64,000 bases of DNA from Coriolopsis trogii (lineage: Eukaryota > Basidiomycota > Agaricomycetes > Polyporales > Polyporaceae), in contig JAHYIO010000003.1 in assembly GCA_020543525.1 (NCBI GenBank), positions 930,001 to 994,000 of the forward strand, in the 5' to 3' direction. Below, piece by piece: positions 23,587 to 34,740 of this stretch. The notes beneath the pieces are model-generated. The model was not told the origin of the DNA. It made no database searches and was given only the letters and a program-made list of their open reading frames with translations. The first letter of the stretch is position 1. Every line of letters begins with the position of its first letter. The position numbers and the translations under genes are program-made.

Positions 23587-25020
23587 TTACCACACAATAG
23601 CAGTATCCACGGCAGCGTCCTCCCGGCTGGGTGTCCCAACGATCATCACATTCTCTGCACACTGCAACAGCATCTGCTGCCACATTCCGTAGGTTGGGCA
23701 CCCGCCCCGCCCCGCCCTCAACACGAGCTCAAGCACCTTTAGCCGACGATCAGCTGGGCGCAGCTTCAAAGTCCTAACAAGCAGCTCTATGAGCGGTGCC
23801 GAATACGCAGCCCCGCGCAGGACGACCTTCTCCAAGCGGGGGCACACAATGCGCTTGGAGCCGTCAGCCCTCGGACCGCCATAGTGCATGAGGGCCCCCA
23901 TGAATTTCGCCCCCTGCTGCCTCTGCTGTCCCTGCTGCCCCTGTTGTCCCTGCAGCACCTCCTCCAGCCCGAGCGCTTGGAAGAAAGACGATACAGCGCG
24001 CCCTGAGTTCACGAGCGTAAGCTCGCGGAGCCAGGGCGTGCCCGAGAAAAGCTCGAGCCACGCGCGCGCGTCGACGCCCTCGAGCTCGCCGCTGCACTCG
24101 AGCGCGGAGATGTACGTGTTGGAGAGGACCGCTCGGGCGGCGGCGACGAGGAGGGCGCGGTACCTGAACTGCTCGCGGACCGACATGTCTGACAGGTTAG
24201 AGAGAAGGATGAGGAGCGAGCATTGCGCGCGGGGCCCCGAGTAGTCGATGCGGATGCCTTGCTCGGTTAGCTCGAGGTGCGCGGAGGCCATGGATGACAG
24301 GAACTGGTGGACAGTCTGGCCTTGGGGGAGATTGTTGGGGGGCAGCATCGAGAGGAAGGGGTTGTCTGTGCATTCTAGGCTGCGGCAGTCCCTGTGTTCC
24401 CCGCCGATGGTTAGACGGAACGGCAGCCGAGGGATGTATGCGAGGAACCGCGCGATATTACCGGGCGTATCATACACATACAACTCCTCGAGATTAGGCG
24501 GGGCAAGGACTTGGTTGCAAGACTGTTCGTGGTGTGCAACTACGAGGTAGTCACAAAGCGCGAGCTTGGTTAAATTGGTGCCGGTGTTCAGGAGGTCCAG
24601 GAAGGCGGTGAAAGTCATGGACGGGGGACGGTTAGGGTAGTTGTGCAGCTCGAGGTGAACGAGCTTCGCAAGGGAACATGCCTTGATACCGATGCCATTC
24701 AACGTCATCTTTCTCAGTGCAGGATATTGGACCTCGGTGTAGGTAAGTTGGAGTTCGCTGCTGAACGTGGGATTGGGCTCGACAAGCATGACAAAATTCG
24801 TGAGCTGGGGCATCTGTACGCCCTTGAAGATTTCTCCATCACGGTTCTTGGGGTCGTCGAAGAATGCAGCACTGAGCGTGACGTGCAACCGAGAGACATG
24901 ATATGTATGTTGCATCAAATTGTGCGACATCTTGAAGGTGAGGGTGCCTTCCGGTGTATTGGCATGTGCGGTGAACGGTGCGTTCTGCATTATGCCGAAA
25001 AGCGGGCTGTTATGGGGCAT
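23587..25020 (-). CDS. Hypothetical protein, leucine-rich/F-box-like
   Basis: An intronless 477-residue frame beginning MPHNSPLFGIMQNAPFTAHA. The body has irregular hydrophobic repeats (LRKMTLNGIGI, LVHLELHNYPNRPP, LTKLALCDYLVV, LEELYVYD, LEKVVLRGAAY, LRELTLVNS) resembling the degenerate leucine-rich repeats of the large Agaricomycete F-box-like families. No F-box is visible at the N-terminus; a first exon carrying one may have been missed or lost. A Gln/Gly repeat (GQQGQQGQQRQQG) interrupts the fold at about 23930-23960. Function unknown. F-box-like genes expand rapidly in these fungi, so orthologs may be few. Confidence 0.55.
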   Translation of the reverse strand: MPHNSPLFGIMQNAPFTAHANTPEGTLTFKMSHNLMQHTYHVSRLHVTLSAAFFDDPKNRDGEIFKGVQMPQLTNFVMLVEPNPTFSSELQLTYTEVQYPALRKMTLNGIGIKACSLAKLVHLELHNYPNRPPSMTFTAFLDLLNTGTNLTKLALCDYLVVAHHEQSCNQVLAPPNLEELYVYDTPGNIARFLAYIPRLPFRLTIGGEHRDCRSLECTDNPFLSMLPPNNLPQGQTVHQFLSSMASAHLELTEQGIRIDYSGPRAQCSLLILLSNLSDMSVREQFRYRALLVAAARAVLSNTYISALECSGELEGVDARAWLELFSGTPWLRELTLVNSGRAVSSFFQALGLEEVLQGQQGQQGQQRQQGAKFMGALMHYGGPRADGSKRIVCPRLEKVVLRGAAYSAPLIELLVRTLKLRPADRRLKVLELVLRAGRGGCPTYGMWQQMLLQCAENVMIVGTPSREDAAVDTAIVW

Positions 25021-26431
25021 CGTCAGAATCTACCCTGCGCGGCGAGGATGGACATGGTCTGAACTCACTCTGGAGTACACGATCGTCTTTTCGCGGGTGC
25101 GAGTGCGAGGAAATCGCAGCTGAGACTGAAACCTGTTATATGCGTAATGGTCATGGACAAAGCGAGAGCGCTTTGTCGTTGCATAACCAGAATAAACGCG
25201 GTCAGTCAAAGCGTGGCCACGAACAATGAATGATCGGCTCCGCGAATCAAGCTGAGCGGTGGCTCACCCTTTCTCACATGTGGACGTGACTCTGAGTCTA
25301 GATGAATAGTAGTGCCGTAGTAGAGGCTTTGAACATCTAGTTGGGTCTGCCTTCCGCCGTCTCTGTGTCATTTTCAGAAGTAGCTCCGCTCGAAGCCCTC
25401 TAACCTGATTGCCCCTAACGACATGTCGACACTGAAAGTTGCATGTGTTCTCGAGGATGAATGTGAGTAGCCGAGGGACCACGGAGGAGTGTGGCTCTAG
25501 TTTCGCAGAATAGGAAGTTTAGCCGTTCGACAGAGACTCACGAAGTAGACATATGAGCAGGACTAACCCGCTAGACATGTTGCTCTTGCTCTCTGAGTAG
25601 TTGCTTACAGTGTAGGGTGACAGCCATATATACTCGCGCGTCAGGATTCCACATCTAGATGGAAGCGTACTATGAAGGCCGCCTTGCGCTTCGCGACGTC
25701 CGTGAGGTCTAGTTCGCGCACGAGACATCTGCGGCCATCGTGCGAGTGAGCTCAGTCAGAAGTATAGTCCAAGACATACGTACTACAGGTGTCCGCATGT
25801 AGAAACAATGGGACCGCGCAGGGTCTTGCCCATACGACCTGCAGCTTCAAATACGTCTCTTCGCATCCGATATGAAACTCGTTCTGACTGTTTATCCAAC
25901 GTAACAACTCACTATTTGCGTGCAACGTACGTCGTACCTTCGAAAGACCCCGTTTGCGAGGGGATCTCCACGCGCAAGGACCCCGTCCCGCACCGCCAGC
26001 GGTGGGAAGAACATGGTAGACGACCACTCAATGTTCTCCCTCGCCTGTCGACCTCTGTGGTCTTACCGTCCAGCTACATTTGCGGACTGGAAGATGTCTT
26101 ACGATCCGCATCCACTTTTCGATTGATAGAGGCGCGGGGAAGCTACTCTGTAATGTCTTCTACATGTGATCGTGCGAGGGCTGGAGCGATGTCAGGCTGT
26201 GATCCAGTTCTCGCAACACTCAGACGTGATGCGAATGATTGGCCGTATTCCCCGGGGACTCAGATACGCTTAACTGTCTTACATGACGTCAGCACCAAAT
26301 GACGAAGATTGGGCAGCTGCTCACCTCATATGCAGGAATGTCCAATCCCTGCCGCCAGACCATATGACATCGGTGTACTTCCTGGTGCATTGATTGAGTA
26401 CATACATCATCCTCTATACTACACATTGCGT
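25021..26431. other. spacer upstream of the LRR-like gene, downstream of CLP1
   Basis: About 1.4 kb. Open frames on both strands are short and lack domains. It should contain the promoter, and possibly a missed 5' exon, of the leftward LRR-like gene, plus the 3' UTR of CLP1. No repeat pair or RNA gene was recognised. Confidence 0.4.
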
Positions 26432-28437
26432 TCATTCTTGCCATTCGAACGAGCCCACGATCGCTGTTTTTCCTACAAGTGACCCAGGGCTGGGGGATAA
26501 TACGGTCATGCGCCTGTTCGGTATGTCTAACGCGGTGCTGTCGACACATCGTCAGCTCCCACAGAATCATCTTGAGCTGAACTCGCAACGTACACGACAA
26601 TATAGCCGATGGCGGGTAGATCTAGGATTTCCTCGTCATAGCGCTCAGCCTCGTCTGCGTTCGGAGGGGCGAGAATCGCGAGGACCGCGTTGTACAAGCC
26701 AGATCCCGAGAGCGCGGGGTCGACGAGCAGGGGTTGCATTTCGGACACGACGCGTGCTGCACCGATGGGTAGCGCAGATGTTGGGGCCATGGTCTCTGCA
26801 TTCGCTTGTTAGTACAACATAGTGGTTGTATGATTCTGACACTCGCCTTCTCCTATTCTGTATATCGTAATGTCCCCAAAATTCACGACGGTAGAGAGAG
26901 GAGACAGTTGGAGGGTCTGGTCAGGAGTCTGCTCTCCTGCTTGTAGATACGTTTTCGTTGAGAGACCTGGAGGGGGCTCGAGTAGATAGCCGTAGAAGTA
27001 ATTGTGCAGTTGGTACTTGCGTACACGCTCCCGATAGGCATGGTCGAGTTCAACAACCTGTATGGATGTAACCTTTGATCAGAACCGACAGCCCCGGAGA
27101 TATTGGCCATAGCACGCACTCCGCCAGACTTGGGAATTTTGAGGACTGCAATACGGTTGCCGTAGGTCCTCTGCATCTCCACATTGAGCTTCTCATGACC
27201 GACGATGAGTATGACATTGACTGGTTGTGTATGTTAGCGTACGTTGTTCGTTGTCTGATTTGGTCACATATACATACTGTGGAATGCATCGACACAGGCC
27301 TTAATCATCGTGAGACGATGGTCGCTCCCAGTTCCTGAGCTCGCGGCGAAGGACGAGGGCGTGTCCACGATCAACCCTGAACATCGACCTTCCAAGTCTA
27401 TGAGCCTGAGAACACGTAGAGGCGCACATATCCACGGAATGTCCTCTTACCTACGGCATCGCTCTCATACCTGTCGCGGATGTTTTCTCCGAGATTCCGG
27501 ATAAGCCTGTCCATGAGAAGCGGGTTGCGCTTCATTTCGGCGTGCCCATACCAGTACGAGAGCGGCAGGAGCGCGTTCGACGAGATATGGCTCGGCGCCG
27601 TTGTAGCCGTCATGCCAAGGGGAGAGGCCGGGCTTGCAGTCTGTATCGGTGCCGCGATAGTTGCCGCAGAAATAGCTCCTGGTACGGCCCACCCTCCCTG
27701 TCAGACAGTCTTCAGTTTTCACCTCGCATGAAACTTAGGATATGTGAGCACGCACTTCGTTGGGATCCACGTTCACGAACATCGGCACCCAGTCCTGGCC
27801 CGCGCGCACGGCGTAGTTCGTCAGGATCTTGCACACACTCGTCTTTCCAGAGTTTTCGGGACCAAGGACAAGCACGCGCGGGGGTTCTGAAACTCGATCA
27901 TCCCCATCTTCGTCGGGTATGGGCGACCCGCGTACGGCGGCGAGTGCGCGGACGCGCATCTGCTCGAGGGCTAGGTGGACGTTCGCATACGGCGTCATAG
28001 GTGTCTCGTCGGAGAGGTACTCGACCGATGGCAGGCCTGTGACGTGCAGAAGCGCAAGGGGTAGGTAAACGTGTTGAAGTTATGGCGAGGAAAGGGGGGT
28101 ATATGCAGATTCGTATGAAGTCGCTGAGGGGAGTACTCATCTCTATGGTGCAGCCTTGCCAAGTGTAGACCGCCGCCTTGCATTCCTGGCCGTACAGGTA
28201 CGTCTTGCCTTCCGCGAGCTCTGCGCCAAAAATTTCCGCATGGCCACTGACGAGCTAGAAATCGAGAGGTGAGACAGTCTGCAGCTCAAGGCCACTGACA
28301 GACATGAGGATAGCATATGGCAGGGGGCGTACCTTTATTGCCAGGGTAGTCCCGGGGTCAAGCTCAAACCTGTACTCTGACTCGGGCTGCAGTCTCCACT
28401 GTTTGGTGTGTACGTTCATGTTCTCACCACCATCCAT
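26432..28437 (-). CDS. CLP1: Pre-mRNA cleavage and polyadenylation factor Clp1 (P-loop polynucleotide-kinase fold)
   Basis: Subunit of cleavage factor IA in fungi, which acts in mRNA 3'-end formation. Exons read from MDGGENMNVHTKQWRLQPES through LVSGHAEIFGAELAEGKTYL, YLSDETPMTPYANVHLALEQ, the Walker A VLVLGPENSGKTSVCK, FVNVDPNEGG, LPLSYWYGHAEMKRNP, GLIVDTPSSFAASSG, VNVILIVGHEKLNVEMQR, and a C-terminal lobe with VVNFGDITIYRIG. The last junction joins 26594 to 26513 and yields GYIVVRMTVLSPSPGSLVGK, ending SFEWQE at a TGA (26434-26432), the typical Clp1 finish. A reading without this intron would stop early. At least eight introns; internal boundaries approximate. Confidence 0.92.
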
Positions 28438-29212
28438 TTTCTCCTCGAATATCCTCCAAACTCAGGGACTGCTGAAATCAGGTGCACTTAGGACTATGAA
28501 AGGAAGAAAATGGTTAGGAGACCAGATGTTGCACAAGCTGTCTGCAAGTTCAGGCCACACAACGTCGTCAAACCTGCAGTCAGAATCTGCAAGAATGGAT
28601 TCTAAGCAAACAGGAGCGTTCGGTCGGCGTAGCACTTGAGGGCAGTTGGCAAGCCACAAATGCCGGCCAACTTCCGCAAACAGCGGTGACATCACTCAAG
28701 TCACGCTATAGAGTCACATAGTCACAAACTTGAGGTTTGCGCGGTTGAACGCGGTTCGTATTCCCTTTTCTATCCAGTACTACAGAGGCGACTACGCAAC
28801 ATATGCGGCGCGAAAACCTATACTAATGTATGAGTATGTATGCAGGCCTGCGCAAAGCCAAGAGGATAAATGCGGAGTAATATGTATATGCAAGATCGGT
28901 CGTGAGATCGTAATCATGAATTGTCGCTGACGGTTGGACGGATGTGATGCGACGGAGCAGTTGGATGCATGTAACCGGTGGGGCAGCCGGTTGGGGGAGG
29001 AGGCGGGCTGAAGAGGGCGTGCGCAGGTCTAAGGTGGTATAGTAATAAACAGCGTGGTGCGGGGATAAATAGCGGAAGGATGAACTTCCGGTGCGGGTGT
29101 GGGAGGCAATCTAGCAATACAGCAACGACATGGACGACGGTGAAGGCAACGCAGAACCCGGGTACGAGCAGCGAAATGGCGGCAAGCAAAGCAAGCAATA
29201 GGAAGTGGTGGC
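28438..29212. other. intergenic: CLP1 promoter and SAM synthetase 3' region
   Basis: About 775 bp between two leftward genes. The left part is the CLP1 promoter, the right part the 3' UTR of the SAM synthetase gene. Short frames lack recognisable features. Confidence 0.45.
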
Positions 29213-30583
29213 TCAGAGGGTGAGCTTCTTGGGCTGCTCCCAAGAGTACTCGGGGTTGCCGAAGTGGCCGTACGACGCAGTCTTGAGGTACTGCGGCTTT
29301 TGGAGGTTGAGAGTCTGGACTGTAAGTAGAGGGCACGATAGTCAAGCTCGAGGAACTTCATGGAGTCTGAGACGCAACATACCAATGATACCAGGGCGGA
29401 GGTCAAAGTTCTTGCGAACGACCTCAACGAGCTCCTCATCGGAGAGCTTGCCAGTACCGTAGGTGTCGACGTACACGGACAGGGGCTCAGCGACACCAAT
29501 AGCATACGAAAGCTGCACAAGGGCGCGGCGAGCGAGGCCACCAGCAACGATGGACTTAGCTGAGAATCAACCACAATGAGCCATGAAGCATATCTACGCC
29601 AACTATAGCTGACTCACCGATCCAACGCGCGGTGTATGCAGCAGAACGGTCGACCTTGGACCAGTCCTTGCCAGAGAAGGCACCTCCACCGTGTGCACCC
29701 CAACCACCGTAGGTGTCGACGATGATCTTACGGCCAGTAAGGCCAGCATCACCCTGAGGACCACCGATGACGAAGCGGCCCGAGGGCTGAATGTGGTAGA
29801 TGGTGCGGTCGTCGAGAAGTTCAGCAGGGATGACCTTCTTGACAATCTTCTCGAGGATCTCCTTGCGGAGCTGCTCCGTCGAAATCTCCTCAGCGTGCTG
29901 AGTCGAGACGACGACAGTGTCAACGCGGAGGGGGATGGTCGCACCACCCTCCTTCCTGTACTCGACCGTGACCTGGGTCTTCGAGTCAGGGCGAAGCCAT
30001 CCCAGCTCGCCCGATCGACGAGCAGCAGCCATCGCGGCGTTCAGCTTGTGCGCGAGCACGATCGTGAGCGGCATGTACTCGGGGGTTTCGTCGGTCGCGT
30101 AGCCGAACATGATACCCTGGTCACCAGCACCGATGCTCTCGAGCGAGCCGTGATCGAGACCCTGGGCGATATCGGGCGACTGCTGCTCGATGGCAACGAG
30201 GATGTTGCAGGTCTTGTAGTCGAAACCTTTGGAAGAGTCGTCATAGCCAATCTGCTTGATCGTCTCGCGAATGACCTTCTGGTAGTCGATAGTACCCTTG
30301 GTCGTGATCTCGCCGAAGACCATGATCATACCGGTCTTGGAGGCAGTCTCACAGGCGACCTTGGAGAACGGGTCCTGAGCGAGACACGCGTCGAGGATGG
30401 CATCCGAGACCTGGTCACAGATCTTGTCTGAATTGGAAGCCAAGCGTCAGTGCGGAAGTCGCCAAATAGACTTTCAGGCTTTTACGCACCCGGGTGACCC
30501 TCGCCGACGGACTCCGAGGTGAAAAGGAAGTGGCCAGGCGTGAGCGAGGCGTGGACACCGTTCGCGGAACCGTTCGCAGACAT
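29213..30583 (-). CDS. SAM2: S-adenosylmethionine synthetase
   Basis: Makes S-adenosylmethionine from methionine and ATP; cytosolic tetramer. Four exons: 30583-30490, 30427-29618, 29559-29383 and 29319-29213, totalling 1188 nt (395 aa), the family's size. Motifs: [20 protein letters not shown] with the ATP-binding His, [12 protein letters not shown] (methionine site), [19 protein letters not shown], and the P-loop-like GGGAFSGKD followed by KVDRSAAY. The end is [12 protein letters not shown]. Exon 1 carries a Ser/Asn/Gly lead ([11 protein letters not shown]). The strand opposite shows a 246-residue open frame that is only a codon-bias shadow. The window also encodes two predicted SAM users (fibrillarin and the methyltransferase at 43.4-46.2 kb), but no co-regulation can be inferred. 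Confidence 0.97.
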
Positions 30584-30898
30584 GACTGATAGCGACGACG
30601 AGGAGGTCGAGGGAAGGAGGAGATGAGGAGGGTGTGAAGCCAGCCAGCGAAGACACGATGTGCTATAAATTTGAAGTTCGGAGGACCCCGATCACCGCTT
30701 AGCACGCCATCTGTTAAGCTTTCTGAGTCTAGCGGCCCGCCATTCGCTCGTCTCGCTGCACGCACGGTCGCATTTTACATACTCGCGCACTAGCCGCCAA
30801 TCGTACGATATCCTACAATCTTTTCATCGTACATGTCTATGCTATCCAGAGTAATCGTCGCACCCAATGCCAGTACCCATCGGCTATCCGCCTCACTT
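30584..30898. other. intergenic: SAM synthetase promoter
   Basis: A 315-bp spacer between two leftward genes; carries the SAM synthetase promoter (with a TATAAA-like TATAAATTTG near 30663 on the plus strand) and the 3' UTR of the myotubularin gene. Nothing else seen. Confidence 0.4.
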
Positions 30899-33800
30899 TT
30901 ACCACACCGCGACCCCTAGCGGGTCCGACGAACCTACCGGAGCGTCGGTTGATTGCTCTGGTAGAGGTGAGGACACGACATGTGTTGATGACCGGCCAGT
31001 CCCCTCTTCTGCATCGAGCTTCGCACCCGCACCCAGCTCAGAGTGAGTAAGGGGGTTATCTGTATTCGCGTGAACAGATGACCCTCGGCCGCCGCCCATG
31101 GTATCTGTACTGCGTGAGTGTGGGAAGGACGCAGGGAGTGCGACGGTGGGATCTGCAGGCAGTGGACTCTCAGCCACGTCCTCTGTCCCAAACAGACCCG
31201 AGGATGCGGCTGGGCGCGACTCGCGTTCCGGGACCCGTACTGAATTCCATGGGTTGTCCATGAACATGGAAGGAATCGCCGGCCGGGCTTGAGAGGTCGC
31301 CCATGGGTTGATAGTGTTGCCCGACGATAGCGTATAAGCACGGGGCGTGGAAGCTTGGATAGGGTTCGGTGACGAGGGACGACTGGAGGTCGTACTCTGA
31401 CCCCAAGCGTTTATCTCGTCTCGTGACTTGAGTTCACCACCTCGCGCAGGGTCACCCTCGCCCGACACCGACATGCCTCTGAGGTCTTTCGCCAAACCAC
31501 CGTACGCATCCTGGACTGCGGAGAACGCGTTCGTCGCGCCTGACGAAACCTTGCCCCAGAATGACCGTCCAGCGGAAAACAAGTCTCCGGTGGGGACAGA
31601 AGTGTTCGCGCGCGGTGAAGATGCTCGCACGGTACGAACACTGGGAGAAGGCGTACGTGGAGGCGCAAGAGGTATGGAAGTCGATCCTCCGGGAGAAGGC
31701 GGAGGTTGCAGGTTCTCTTTCCGGGCCCGCTGAGCCTCCGGAGAGGGTGAAGGCTCAACGGAAGGTGTGGATGAAGGAGGAGTGGAAGTAGGCAGCGGCG
31801 AAGACCCTCTTTGCAAAAAGCGTGCAATCGACTGCGCAGTAGGGATGGTCAGTTGTGGGGAGATGACTGGCGGTGAGGGTGCAGTTCCTTGACTCGGAGC
31901 AGCAGCAGCGGCAGGTAGCCCAGGATCTTCCTCCGCCGTCTCGATCGGGCCTGCGACTTCCGGCTCCTCTACGACTTGCTTCACCACAAACTTCCCGTTC
32001 ATCTCCTCGTCCGTCCGCCCGTAGAGTTCGTGCCAAAACCGTACATCCTTCGGATTAGGCATCAAGACGCCCATATCAGCCTTGGGTATCCTGCTCGCGG
32101 GATCATCGAGAGTCGGATCATACAGCGGGTTCTTGTTTAATTCCACCTCGGGCGGGGAGAAGAAGAAGTCCCATACGCTGATCGTGCGAGAGACTGGAGG
32201 AGGTTGGCCAGCGTCCCCGACCCGCCGTTCTCGCTCCGTGTTGAACAGGAAAGATCCGAACTGACACGAGTAGAGGTGGTAGTGCAGTTGGCGGAGGAAC
32301 CGCTCGTTGAACTCGAATCGCTCGGGATACTGCCGCTGGATCTGCCGCACGGTCTCGAGGAACTGGTGGAAGACGGGACTCGTCTCCTTGACATGGCTCT
32401 GTGACGCAAAGCGGTTCTGAACAGACGCAAGGAAAGCCTGCGCAGCCTCCGCTCCTGTTCCAGGTGCTGCGTTGTCCACAGGCGTGAGGAAGAACTTCTC
32501 GGAGGAGAGGTGCCCGCACCGATCGAGGAACTTATGTCCGAACGAAAGCCAGTCCTTCTCCACGAGGATGGCGAAGCCCCTCTGAGTCCGGTAGAACGGG
32601 TCCAGGCAGAGCTGGGCGAGTGACGACAGTTGCGCAGTGCGGTCCCATCCGTCCGAACAATGCACGAGCACGTGAGAGGAGTTGACGTGCACGTTCCGCA
32701 CGATGAGGAGTGTGCCCTCGAGGATGGCCGATATGTGACGAAGCCACCCTGACCGGCGCAACGCTTGTCTGTCCAGCACTGGCGCGACGACCGAGACTTC
32801 TTCTCCATCCACCGTCACAGTCGCGCCTTGCATGATTTCCGTCCCACGGAGAGCCTCAACCACTCTTCCGAGCGACTCGCGCATGGTGTGTATGTGGTCG
32901 ATGCCGAGATACGCCTTCTTCGCGTCTTTGTAGTGGTCCATGTTTTCTGTTCCTGCGCCTTTCGCGGTGTTCGCCATGGCATTTGTCGTCGGACGCGCGT
33001 CGACGATGATGTTCGTAGCTGTCGCGCCGTATATTGGACCCGCGCTAACGCGTGACTCCGGATTGTGATGGGTTTGGAATATAGCCTCAATGAGCTTCTC
33101 GTCTTGAACTGAGCGATTGGCAGTGAGCCCAACCATAGGCTGGCTTGAGCGTGTGATAGAGCCCTGTGTCCAGCGCAAGGCATGCAAATTCAAATCCGCG
33201 GCTCAAGACGCGTGGAGGATCACGCACATAGTTCGCCCAATGTAGGTATGTCAGGACAGGTAATCGTCCTTTGCTCCGGAATTTCACAGCGTATTGCAGT
33301 GTGGTATCACTTATCCGAGTGGGAACGACTAATCGTGCCGGATACGTCGGGGAGAACTAAGCATGCTGGTTCGTTATTCACGGCAGTGTGGACAGCAACG
33401 GGTGAGAAGGACGCACAGAGTAGTCTTTGTTGATATTGGTGAAGCGCCACGCCTTGGAGCGTGTTCCGACTCCCATTCGGCCGAACTCTTCGCGAGGGGA
33501 GTATATGTTCCATCCGTTATTGACGGGGAAAGGAGGATTTGGGACGTAGAAGAAGGCATACAACTGCGTTACAGATGCTTCATAACGCAGTGAGTCGTGG
33601 ATGCCGGTAACGAATGGAAGGCGATTGCGCGGCCGACCACAAAGACATGAAGACTTACTGGTAACTGTCAACTCCTTCACGCTTTCGAACACATCTATCG
33701 CGTCCTTCTCCGACCCGAACAACAGGAACATAGTCTCAAATGTCCGTGTGTGTATTGTCAATGGGCAGCGACCTTGGAGAGTCGCGGGCATTCGTGATAC

Positions 33801-34092
33801 GAGTGATATAAGCGGGTAGGGGACCTGTAAGGCAGAGACCGGAAGTAAGGATAGATGTCCTAGTCAATCAACCACTGAATGAGCATAGAATCGGACTGAC
33901 CCACATCTCCGGCCTTCCCTCCTCGTCATAGTGGAAGATAGCATGGTGCGCGGTGAGGTGCAGCGTACCCTGGGATGTACTGCCTCCCTTTGTACAGAGA
34001 ACTCCCTCTACCTGATCATCAAGACATCAGCTTTTACAGAGCAGTCCCGTGCCTAACAGTTCCCTCACCTTGGTGACTCGAAGCGAATCCAT
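30899..34092 (-). CDS. Myotubularin-family phosphoinositide 3-phosphatase (Ymr1-like)
   Basis: Removes the 3-phosphate from PI3P and PI(3,5)P2 on endosomal/vacuolar membranes. Exon 1 (34092-34069) reads MDSLRVTK, followed by the PH-GRAM domain (VEGVLCTKGG, LHLTAHHAIFHYDEEGRPEM, FETMFLLFGSEKDAIDVFES), the linker LYAFFYVPNPPFPVNNGWNI, and the substrate-binding NKDYS/LVVPTRISDTTLQYAVKF region. The catalytic loop is SSHVLVHCSDGWDRTAQLSS, matching CX5R with the family DGWDR, so the enzyme should be active rather than a pseudophosphatase. After the phosphatase domain (FFSPPEVELNKNPLYD) is a Ser/Pro-rich disordered tail of roughly 300 residues with repeated NPW elements. That tail is much longer than in yeast Ymr1. 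Small introns lie in the first third; exact edges not all fixed. Confidence 0.92.
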
Positions 34093-34740
34093 GAATGAGT
34101 AAGGATGGGCACCGAGAGCAAGTACGCACTGCGTCCGCTGCCACTCGAGCCGGTACGGGCGTCTACATTTCCTTGTACAGTGCGCGCGGATCAGCGCTGC
34201 GCAGGCATGACTCTCCTTGTGCTATGACCTCGCCAAGTATGAGACCATCAAGACCGCTGTATGCAGTGAAAGTGGAGGCCCAACCATACGCTGGTTAGAC
34301 GACGCGTAAACAGCCTCGATGTATGCTTCATATTATCTGCTGCCACACTGACATGAAAAGGCTTGACGCTCGGCTGTCGAAATGCGCACTGGGTAGATAT
34401 GCACATACCTGGGTATGTTCACGCTACTTCTGCTTCTGAAACCAACGATAGTCATAACATGACTCGCACAGAAAAGGATGCGCACATGCATGGGTACGAA
34501 TGTATTGACAGCACCCTTTGACGTGGCGCAATATCCACCGCCCTAACCAATGGGCCACGGACAAAGCACAATCCGGCGTCCGCAAAGCGTAGCTCTTTGT
34601 GAAGCCAAAGTTTTGTGGCTTCCGACGCTACAACCTCCACATTGGCATTGTATATGAAACGCGATAGACAGCTCGCTGTCTGGTTTCTGCGATCACTTTG
34701 CATCTCATCCGCACCCCTTGCCACCCGACATCATATAACC
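34093..34740. other. intergenic between myotubularin and the orphan zinc-site gene
   Basis: Divergent spacer of about 650 bp. The plus-strand frame of the next gene stays open back to 34615, but the ATG there has a weaker context than the one at 34741. A CATCATATAACC stretch lies directly before 34741. No other signal. Confidence 0.4.

Noticed and set aside
29691..30431. 246-codon plus-strand open frame opposite SAM synthetase
   Set aside because: Strong codon bias of the real gene leaves the antisense frame stop-free; its composition is Val/Leu/Asp-rich without any domain.
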